NCBI RefSeq assembly: GCF_040183065.1
Contig: NC_091120.1
Span: forward strand, 72,890,708-72,954,707
Direction: 5' to 3'
Source: Periplaneta americana
Lineage: Eukaryota; Arthropoda; Insecta; Blattodea; Blattidae
DNA: 64,000 bases
A program made the translations under genes and the position numbers. The notes under the pieces were generated by a model. That model did no database searches and had not been told where the DNA came from. It saw only the letters and a list, made by a program, of their open reading frames with translations. Positions within the stretch are counted from its first letter, which is position 1; the number at the start of each line of letters is the position of its first letter. Below, piece after piece: positions 43,801 to 55,800 of the stretch.

Positions 43801-46800
43801 CTATTCGTTCCGAAAATCTGCAAGGTAATATTTCACTCCACTCTGTATATAGTATTGACAAGGGATGTTTTAGCAAATAAGTGAACATTCTTGACACAAG
43901 GCATAATTTTCTCTATATTCACAGCCTTCTAGTATTTAATAATAAAATTATAAAATGCTGACTATGATCATGTCAGTTGAAATTTTATGACTTCACTTAT
44001 AAATGTACCACCAGTATTTTATCCCTCGTAGGACAGAAAAATATAACACCATATTTTACAAGAACTTAATTTTTTAACCTACGTATTAGGCTGTATGTTT
44101 CATTTAAATACCTACGAGTATTACAATGAACCCCCTTATAGTATGTTCTCGTACACCACTCCTGAAGTAGACACAATCATTGCAAAAATAATTGTCGCGA
44201 AACTGTAATTTCTACCGAAATTCAGATTTAATTATGTTTCATGATTACTATATGTATGTACTATAGGCCTATGATACCGTCAAACGGGGTGAATTGAGAC
44301 AGATTTTAGATATTACGTTCTATGTTGTTTTTGCAATAGCTCTTTTTACTATTTATTATAATCCAACAGTGCAATTCATATCTCAGGATATATTTGAGCA
44401 TTTCATTACATTTATCTATCTCAAATGTGTCTTTCTTTTTTTAGAAATATGTTGTCTCATGTCACCTCGTTAGTGGAGGTGACTTGAGACACACATGGAA
44501 ATCAACTGAAATCTCAAATAACACTGTCATTGGAGTGCAATACGACAGAGGTATTGTTTTTAAAAATATTTTAATGCCACAGAAAAATCCACAAATTTAA
44601 CAATCATCTAAGAACTACCTAATATGCAACCTTATGAATAAAAATCACATTTAGGAACAAATTTAAGATAAATAAAACACAAATATAAACGTGGAAATGT
44701 GAAACAAAAGTCAGAAATAAAAAATCACGAACATAATAAAGTTATCATTTCAGCTCTTTTGCCAAACAACCTCTGTTTCTCTTCTTTCATGCCAAAGAAC
44801 AACGTGCCATGTTTTCTTGAGAGAGCAAGAAATGCAAATGAGTGCTGCTTCGAACTAACAGCACAAAGTTTATGTCCTCGATCTGACAAATACTGATCAC
44901 CTATTGTGAAAGAGGTTGGACAGGCTGTCCCCAAAGATAAACTTCTTTTTATTAGAGTGAAGTCGCTGGAAATATTGCAATGCAGACATGAACCAATCCT
45001 CAAATACATGTTGGTCAAACCAACTAGATTTTGTTTAGTTGTGCCTTGTTCCTGGACGATCTGCTTTAAGTTGTCAAAGTAAGCATTGTTTCATGCCTCA
45101 CTCCTGCCCTAACACGATTAATATTTTCACCAAGTCTTTGCGTTAGGACACTAGAGGGCTGACGGAGGAATGAATTTGTCCACTATACTCCCAGTATGTT
45201 ATTTCGGAACCTCTTTTCGTTTCTACATCTATTGTCTAGGTAACCTTTTACTATGATGTCTTTAGTGGTGAACGGAAATCCCCATATACTTGTGACAATG
45301 ATTCCGTCAACCAATTGTTTTTCATCTGAAGTTAAACTCGACCTCCAGCCATCTTAGCGTATGTGCCTCGTACTCAGCAGCGTACAGAATCTTCAATCAC
45401 GCCATACTTTTCAGCAATGGCTCTTAGGGACTGATCAGGATGTGTACGGATGAATTCCACTGCTTTAATTAAATTCTAAGGGTCATAGTTTCGATAAGAT
45501 TTTCATTCAAACCTTTTCTTATAAACTCTCGGCAGGTCTCATTTCACCCCACAGGAACATCTAAAACCAAAATCTGCTTTAAATATGAATGTAGGATACA
45601 AACCAAACAATGCAAATTTAATGGATAGCCAATAAATACATTTCTATTATATAATACTTTTAAAAAATGGTTGCTCAATGTAATTATTGTTAGTGAAATA
45701 TGTAGAAGTTTAACGAATACTTAAAATTTGAATAAATAAAGGTCAATATTCATGATATGTTTCGACGACTTGCCGAACCTGAAACGTGTTTATAACTGAA
45801 GTGATGCCTTCCTCTGACTGTACAAACCAATGGTAAAAAAAAATCGCCAGCCGATTTAAATAATAAGCTTAGTATGCAGTATGCAACATTAAACAGTGAA
45901 AGGCACGTTTGTCTCAAGTCACCATGCAGTCTCAATTCACTCCATTTGACGGTAACACAAAATGAAATGGCATTGCCCTGGTGATGTTTCATCATTACGC
46001 CAATTTGTTTGTATCACTTACAGAAGAGGCCAGCTTACATGCTACCATACCTGATCCTGGGCCTAATCGGAATGATGGTCATGACAGCCTTGATGTTTAT
46101 CATCACCATCTTCATGTGTTTGCAGAGTCTGCTAGCTGGTTTCATAATGTTTATAATTTTAGCTATTGGCACAGGTAAGTATTTCACTCATAACTTAAAA
46201 TTGCAGTTTAGCATTTATGTTTATATAGATCTTTCAACGTTATTTATACATTTTATTTCCTAGTAACCAAGACTTTTTGTCCGTTTAATCTTTATTCATG
46301 ATGTAACCGTATTTCTTTTCATACCTTTCTTTTATCCATTATTTTCTTATTTTCCTCGTTTTCTTTGTTCGTATGAACTGAATTTAACGCATTCTTTTCA
46401 AAATTAGCTGCTTTCTCTTTTCTGTACACGTTCATATTACTTAAATTATGTTTATTGTAGCATAATTTTTAACATTAATATATTCTCGAGTAACAAAATT
46501 ATTATTTCTCTTTCTTTCTTGATGTTCTCCCTAACATATTTAAAAGCCCACACCTATGGAGTAACGGTTAGCACGTCTGGCCGCGAAACCGGGTGGCCCG
46601 GGTTCGATTCCCGGTCGGTGCAAGTTACCTGGTTGAGGTTTTTCCGGGGTTTTCCCTCAAGCCAATATGAACAAATGCTGGGTAACTATCGGTGCAGGAC
46701 CCCGGACTCATTTCACCGGCATTATCACCTTCACCTCATTCAGACGCTAAATAACCTAAGATGTTGATAAAATGTCATAAAATAACCTACTAAAAAAACA

Positions 46801-49800
46801 TATTAAAAGTAGACTACTGTATTATACTTTTAGAATCAACTATTTTCTTTCGGTTTCATTGTTGTACTGTACACATTAATTTATTTTGGTTTCAAATCTC
46901 ATATCCTCCCACAAGTTCCCATTGAGACTGGATGTTTCAATATGACATTGGACGTTCGCGAAAAAAAAATGTTCGTAACCAAAACCTACATAAAGAATCG
47001 AATGTGGTACATCCATTTTCCGGGACAAGCCGGAGGTAGGGGTAGCCAGGGTCAACTTTGAATTTTCAAATGAGAACTTAGGTCGTGTAAGGTATCTTTC
47101 GATAGGACTTCTAAAAAGGAAACAACTTTTACCAAAAATGTCTTTTTCCAACTTTACTTCTTCATTCACAACCAAAGAAAACATTTTTTGTTTTGAAGTT
47201 ACTAGGCTTTGGAATTACAGCGACGAAATTCAACAATTAGTAAAGTAAAAATTAAAAAAAATATGCAAGCGATAATCAACGTTCAAAAACTGTTTTACTG
47301 AAAGAGGCATATATGAAGTACACAATATTCCTCTCTTCAGTAAATTGTGAACTCCATATTTTAGCTTCCAAAAGTCGAATACCATTTTGCTATAGCCTAT
47401 TCTAAATAGTTTTCCAGAAAAACGTGCATTTTAAAATGCATAAAATATGAGAATTTGCAACGCTGCGCCCTACAACCAGCTGGGAGTAACACATTTGAGA
47501 TGTATAGTTCCAAAAGTCGACATCTGCCATTTTTATGAAAAATGAGTTACGATCATTTCTTATATCTTTGGGTTGAAATACATTGGAAAAACACTATTTC
47601 ATCCTCAAAAACTCGATATTTCTAACATAAATCAAGCTTTAAAATATGGAGTTTTTTTCCAAAACCCGACTTATTTTGTTAAGGTATTGTTCCAAAACTC
47701 GACATATGCAGTTTATTCCAAAGTCCGACATTTACACTTCCATTGTGTGAACTATGAAGGCCAGTAACGTTCCAGAAGTCGACATCTTTGCTCAAGATAA
47801 AGAAAGTGTGTGATTTCTTTTAGAATATCATAATTCTTCAGTGCACGGAACTTACTGGGAAAATTACAATGGAACTTTAGCTGAATAAGAATATGCTTCA
47901 TTATATTGGTACTTCAGAGCTGTGCAGATTTTTACAACGTGTTGACGTGTTGTGTGAGCTTCTTATAGAAGTAAAATTTTCATAGAATCTCACATAAAGA
48001 TTTCGCCTTCAGAGCCTAGGCGTGGAAGAAGGAGAGTCGGTGATACAAAGAACTAGACAAAACATAGAAAAGGGATAGGAAGTTAAGTTTTATGCTAACT
48101 GTAATGTTTGTCTTTACAGTGTGCGATGCTTGCATGTATTTGATAATTTTTTGTATTGATTATTGGTTGCTACTCTCTCAGAACTCAAAACTTTTCCCAT
48201 AAACAATGAAGTTTCCTAACTCAGCGTGATATCAACCACTTTTACAAAGTGTTTTACAGCGTCCCCAATAAGTTCGTTCAATATGAATTCATACTGTATA
48301 CACAACAGCTGATTATCCTAAAGCATATTTTGTTAACAGAACAGTGAGACATCAGGGGATGGGAGCAGGTCGTGTTCTACCAGTTTACCGACAAACTTTC
48401 TTAAAAATCTTGCAAGTGTCAAAGAACTGGGTGGGACTTGTATTTAAGTGGCATTTAAAAATTGGACTTCCGCCAGTAAAAAAGTAGAGAAGAGGATACA
48501 TGTAGCAAGAAATGTGAAATAAAGTGATATGCTATGAAAGACTTCATCGAAAAATTAGGTACAATGAGTCACTCCATTTCCTCCATACAAACGGATAGAA
48601 TTTTTTTATGGAATTGAGAAGGAGGCAAAGAAGATGAACATTATGAAATCCGAAGATTACTGCAATATCGTCAACAATGACACCATAAACAAGTTAAGTA
48701 CAGACTGTCCAGTTTATGAGTGGAAAACGAATATACAAACTGTTTCGAAGCCACCAAATGGCTGGCATTTCAAACTAAAATTCTGTAAAAGAATTAAGAT
48801 AAGGAAATAAAAAATTGAGTTGCGATAAGGGGTGAACAAAACTATAGAAGAATTGTAAATTTGTACAAAGGATTTTGAAAAAGGGGAAAACGTGCTCTGG
48901 ATGGAAAAATCACACTTGCACAAAAACACATGCATAATCTATAAGGAAGAACTAAGTAATGTTAACAAATTACTTAAAGAAATGTTTAAGATAACTGGAG
49001 AGACATGGAAACTTTGGAATATTGCAAGAATATTACAGACCGTATTTATAACAAGGATGAGAATGAAGAAGATGGACTATCTGTGAACCACAGGGAGAAG
49101 AGAATTTCAGGATTTAAAATGTACACTTAATGAAGGTTAAATATAATATTTTGATGATATATATAAATGAATGACAATTGTTTATTACATTCTTACCATT
49201 TAATACGAGAAAAATTCGTACCGGCACCGGGAATCGAACCCAGGACCTCTCAGCTCTGCGCGCTGAGCGCTCTTTCCAACTGAGCTATGCCGGGACACGA
49301 TCCACGGCGCCGGCCGAACCTCTCTCGTTCGATTCCCGGTGCCGGTACGAATTTTTCTCGTATTAAATGATAATAACACACATTGGCTACTTCATAGTAG
49401 CGTGTAATATTCAATGAGGTGGGCGAGACCTCATACTTAATGAATATTGACTTACGAGTATTACATTTCATGGATTCAATAAAATTAATAGCTTTTTAGT
49501 ATAAAATGTGGATTATTTATGGAAAATAATGTTATTAGAATTTTCAAAATCCGACATAAATTTTATTGTTAGTTCCAAAATCCGACATATGCAATAGTTA
49601 GTTCCAAAACACGACATGTTCATATTTAATAATCTAATAATTCTTACAAAAATACATACTTTTAGTTCAAACATGTAATTTTATCCTCAGCTTTACTATT
49701 AAAGACTATTATAAAAATTTCCTGCACATCTCAACACTGGAAATACTACAGATAGTTTTTTGGCTTTTTCTCTAAACCACTTAGAAAGCAAATGTCGGGT

Positions 49801-52800
49801 TTTGGAACTATACACCTCATTTAGTTTCTTGCTTTGAACAAATCCCTCCACTTGGGTTGTTGAAGGTCGCATGTACATTGCATTTAAACTCATATGAAAA
49901 AATACAGAAGATATACAGATTAATTTTTGTGTTTAAACTGTGTTCGAGAGCTGAAAATGAACACTGCTTGTTTCAAGTTAAACAAAATCTTGTACAATTT
50001 AAAATAACTCTATAACCTAATTTTAACTAATAATAGGCAATAAGATACGCTTCTTTCAAACTAAATGGATACGATTAAGAAATATTTCTACACTCCCATT
50101 TCAATTGAATATTCTAGAGACCGTGAACTATAATGATACATATTATTTTCACGTTATAAAAACAAAATTTTAAAACATTTAAAACTCTAAAGGAAAAAAT
50201 AAAAATACGATATGCGTATTTCACGTTGAATTAACGAACAAAATTAAAATAGTAACATTATGAAACAAGTGTATAATGTTATAGTTTATTACACGAGTAA
50301 ATGTTATGAAACGAACATAGTGAGTTTCGTACCTTTTACGAATGTAATAATTATTATATAACATTATAAATGATTTTCATGCGCTATTTTTTGTACGACA
50401 GTATTATGAAAGAATATTAATAAAGAAATAATATCAGATTTGTAATGTTGTGTAGTTTGATATCATGATCTATGGAAAAAGAGTTTGTTATGACAAATTT
50501 GATATAGGCTATTAAATATTATAGCACTGGCAAATCGTTTCACAATGTTAACATCATGATAGAAGTTATGCCTTCTTAATAGAATTCATGACGTTTTAGT
50601 TGTCATGGTTATATTTTATGGCACCAGTACGATAATGTGGCATATTAAGCACGATTTTCATTAACGATAAAGACTGTTTACAATGCTGTAGTACAATCAG
50701 TTTTATTTTCAAACTCTTAAACTTAATTTTAATTGTATATTCGGTAAACATAGCCAGTAAGGAAAGTTTATTTTACATTATACAAACGTAATAATTAATG
50801 GTTTAAAAAATATCCTTTTTTCTACTACAATCATTTTTCTTCAGTCAGTTAGAAATACAGTGAAATCTCTCCTTACGGACACCCCAAGTTACGGATACTC
50901 CTCATATACGGGCAGATGTTTTATGTCCCAACTGAAATAATATAGAAATAATGATAAATTTAACTCTCGTTTACGGACACTCTCAGACACGGACACGGAC
51001 AGCTGTTTCACAGTCCTAAAGCTTGCTTTACCTCCTGACTACTGACAGAACTTTGATTTGAAGACCTAATGTATTACAAAAATGGAAAATTTAGTTTTGA
51101 GAACTGTACAGAAATTCCTTAAGCTAAAAGAAGACAATAAGAGTCTCGTATGCTACCACTAGCCCAGCCGGCTACCCCTTGTAAGCTGGAAGTGGGTAGA
51201 TAAACAAAGTCATAAAATTTAACCTGTCTGATGGGTCCAAGTTTTCCGCGATCGTGAAATTGTATTCGACACTTGATAGGGTTAGTAGAATTATTCTCTT
51301 CACTTAATCAGTTGATCTGTTTCGAGAGACATGGCACCTGAACGTAAAGGTTAAGTTGAAAGCTGTAAATTACAGTACTGCGTAACTGTAGACCTAGAAT
51401 AAAATTGCATGTCACAGTACTGTACTTTCCTTTTTCGGTCTTATCTACTGTAGTTCAAAGTTTCAAAGAATTTACTGTAGTACAGTACTGTACACTGTAT
51501 TTAGAATTAAACTACAGTAATAGATTTCATTTAAAGCGCGAAGGGATACGTAATGCATATTATAAATTTACTATTAGATTGGGGAGCCTCCCTCCCAATA
51601 AATTACACCTCCCAGATGCGGTCAGATTGTTACGTCCCTTCGATGTCCGTAAATGAGAGGTTTCACTGTAGTTACCTCCCACTTGAATTTTTAAATTAGT
51701 AATCGGTAAACTTACATACAAGAAATCAATTTCCCGAGCCATATTTAAAAGTAATTGTGTTACGTTCCTTTTCTCGTTATCTCATCCATTCCTTAAATAC
51801 GCGAGCGGCATCTGTCCGACAGCTTTACAATGTTGTCACAACACAGCAGAGTTTAAAATTCTTTAACGCAACGAAAACTTCCATTGGTTTTGGATCAAAT
51901 TTCTGCACATTAAAGGATAAAACTAAAATTATTTTAATCATTTAATATTATAATGCACTCCTCTCTTAAAATGACTGAGCATATTGGGAATTAATTCAAT
52001 AGCTTTCCCAAAATACGCCATGATATGTTTCATATAATAATTTTTTTCTCGAAAAGGAAGCACAAAGGAGCAAGATTGTAGCCTATTAAACGTTTTTGTT
52101 TTAAATGACTCAAAGAATAATCCCTTGAAATCAATTACATTACTTACGGTTCATTCTATATAGTCAGTTTGTGAAAATAAATTTTCAACCCCCCCCCCCC
52201 CAGCTGGCTCTGCCGCTGGTTCTATTGATATTAAGAGTAGTAAAAGATCCAGTCTGCGTGGAAATTTTGTGTTTGTTGTTACCAGGACAACTATACAGAA
52301 GAAAATGTAAAATAAAAAGTTTATAGCTGCAATTTGATCATGCAAATCTTGATCCAGAATAGACTAATAGGCTATTTATGAAACAAGTTTGTAAAGGTAG
52401 TCTACTCTTTTTGGCACGAATGTAAAGTTTGTGAAACAAGGCGAAGCCGAGTTTCACAAACACAGAAGGGCCATAAAGATTATTTTAGTAATGTGTCATA
52501 CAATGTTTTTTTTTTCTATGATAGCACAAATTTACATTAAATAAATATTTCAAACTAGAGAGGTTATAAAATAACAATTTCATGGCCGTCTATACCCAGA
52601 ATCATCAAGAAGTAAATATCCATGGAATGGCAGCTTGTTTTATTCATGTTCACGATTTCATGGCCATCTAAACCGGCCATATAATCAACAAAGTGATTAG
52701 AAACAGTTGAATAATCAATCTTGTTACAATGAATACTACATGTAAATTGGACTGAAATGTAGATATAAATGTTAAATTTGTTACTTATTTGTGTTACGTT

Positions 52801-55800
52801 TAATATTTAAGTAATAGATGGTCGAGATAATGCATTAATTTCTTACTGAATGAAATTTGTACATTGAATATTACATTTGTGCGAGATCGTGCGTATTTGC
52901 TTGGTTTCCGCACAAAACCAATCCGCGGAAAGTCTAAAATTCCACATTCAGTATTCCCAACCTTACACACATAACAATTTCCCTCTTCTTACCGCTTAAG
53001 TGACATATTGATTTTACAGCTTTAAGGCCTCCCCACACCGACGCGAAATATTCGCAGCCGTGGCGGCGACGAATATTTCGAGTACACAGCGGCAACGAAA
53101 TTCGCACGCTATATACCCCACACCGACGCGAAATATTCGCAGCGCTGACGGAGAGCAAATTCCGCGTATGCAGAGGAATATCATGTCGTAGTTCCTATGA
53201 TAATCAATCAATCGCACTGTTATTTTCATGATTGGTAGGTCAGTGTCTGAGGAAAGCATGAAACAAATTTTTAAATCAAAATTGTGTTTAAAACGCGGGA
53301 GAAAAAAAAAATATACTAATTTGGAAATATTCTGGTCAAAATAGACATTTACACCTTCAGAAGTGGTTAGTGGCAAACTTTTTTATTTTTCACGTTAGAG
53401 GGGGGGTCAAAGCGAATGAAATGTTGAGAAAGAATGGATATTACTTTTAAAAGTTGCCGCTATTCAAAATCTTTACTGGTTTTTAAGTTACGGCGAGTTA
53501 AAGGAAAGAGTATTTTTACTTGGCGAAGAACGCAAGACTACCTCTTGTCTGTTAATACAGAAATCTTTGCTCTGATTTCAAATCCGCTTACAAAATACTT
53601 CCGTCGCTTAAATGGTTTTAATTATGTGTTTTGAAATGTAATAATAAATATTAAAATAAAGGTAATTAAAATATAAATAATGCAATTAGAAAAATAAATG
53701 TAATCACAATATTAAAATAAATGTAGTTACAATATTAAAATAAATGTAACTGAAATATCAGAATACATTTAATTAAATTATTAAAAGAAAAGAATCAAAA
53801 TGGCGAACGATGATACCTAGTATTTAGCCTTAGATGTTGTGTTTGCGGTTGCAAACGTTGTCAAAGAACTTATAGCTCTGGAGGAGAGAACACATAGAAA
53901 ACAGAAAGAAATGTGGGTGAGAAAGTGAAGTCCACGTAGAAAAATACAAAAGTGCATCAGAAACAAGACGTTAAAGATATGAAAAGATAAATTACCTATG
54001 AAACGAATATTCAGAGAATCCCTCATAACATGAATTACCATCCCAGCACATATAAATAATTGAAAATAGTGAAATGAAATAAAATATCCTTTATTAGTAA
54101 TATATTTTTTATTCATACTCAGAGAGATGACATTGGAAGATCCTCGGTCATTTAGCAATTTTCTAAGAATTGATGAGAATACGTTCAACAAACTCCTAAC
54201 ACAATATAAATCATTTTAGTGCCCTGCAATCAATACATTCACATTTGGAATCAATTATTATACTTTAATTGCCCGCGTTTCTATTATAATGTAATGTAAT
54301 ACGTCTAAACCCCCTCAATAACATATTTTTCATGTTTTTTTTTCATCATTAGATACAAAAAGAAAACCATACTGACTTTTATTAAACTTTTTAGCAAACT
54401 AATACTCCCTTGAATGTATAATGGCTACTTTCACTAAAATGCGCTCTCAACGCAGAAAGTATCATAAAATTCATACAGTATTTGCAGTTCTAAATATATG
54501 ATCGTGCAAAAATAGTATAAAATACACGTGTGTTAAGTGCGTAACAAAATCTCGGAAACAGAAGAAACTCTACTTCGTCTCGTCTTTTCTAATTTTTCTT
54601 TGATTCTGTTATAATGCGTCCTTCAAGAGAAGGAAGACAAGAGATGGTGCCAAGTCTAAAATCTGGGAGGGATTTGTCCCACAAGTAGTGATATTCGCGT
54701 ATAATTAATAAAATTATCCTGTTTATGTGTAAGTGTAAGTGTGAAGCAGTATCTTCTAGGTGTAGATTTTTGCTAATTTTTTCGGCGATGTATGCAATGG
54801 AGGGGGAAAGGAACTGGCCAACCTACTCCATTATCTCCTGGCCTAGTTGCCTCATAATTGGTGCCTTCTTGGTATCATGTGTGAGGTTCAGACTTGTCTT
54901 CGGAAAATTGACTAAACAACAATCCTATAATATTATATTTAATATTTAAAAATTAATTGCAAGTCGGTTATTTTAACATTATGTACACAAATATCGCATA
55001 ATAAAATAAAAATATTAGCCTAAGTCCAAAACATTGATTATTATTGATTGTAGTGACACCAAACGCGAGTACTAATGTTAGGAGATACAGCGCGAATCCG
55101 TAAGGTTTAATGAAAACAATTAATAGGCCTATTTATGTTTATTGAAACAACTCTTCTATACAAGCCAATATAAAAGTTCCTAGAGTATTTCATAGGAATA
55201 AAATATGAATGACACTAGTTTTGACAAAAAAAAATTGCTATTAAATATAGGCTTATATGTTTGCTTTTAAGAATGAAACTTTTCCTAAACTAAGAAAATT
55301 ATTAACTTTGAAGTATTAAACCTTAGTAAGATGTTAAATGACGCAAAGTTCATATAGGTAGGTTCTCTAGAAATATATTTCTGTACTAAGCAATGCTATG
55401 ATATTCTGAAGGACTGATAAAAGTCAACAAAGATGCGAATATGAAATTATTCCTTATAGACAGGCCGTATGTAGGCTAGAATTTTTCTCTTAAGATAATG
55501 TCAAAGATGTGAATAACTTACCACTTTCATTAAATTGCAATTGGATTGCATCTCATATTGCCATTTTTCCTTACTTACTTGTAATCCTCTAGAATAAATC
55601 GTATAATACTGGATGTTTTCCTACTATTTCTCACAGAATGCCATCATAAAATTCGCGGCGGCAGCGAAAAAAACCGCGCATGCGGCGAATCTAAATTTCA
55701 ACGCTGCAGATTCGCAGACGTCCGGCGATACTTTCGCGTCGGTGTGGGCACACTCATATACCGCAATGTACACTGAGGCAGTGGCAACTTTGCGAAACGA

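Larger units (their letters stand above)
47361..49815 (+). repeat. Dispersed array of a GTTCCAAAANTCGACAT motif
   Basis: About ten copies lie in two clusters: 47366-47790 (six) and 49542-49815 (three direct, one inverted). The core is TTCCAAAA(G/A/C)(T/C)CGACAT. Spacing is irregular. The clusters may be subterminal transposase-binding sites at the two ends of an unrecognised element of about 2.4 kb, by analogy with the array pair at 30201-31153. Confidence 0.55.

Noticed and set aside
49222..49293. Working tRNA gene
   Set aside because: The anticodon loop has nine bases and the unit is embedded in a perfect inverted-repeat arm.
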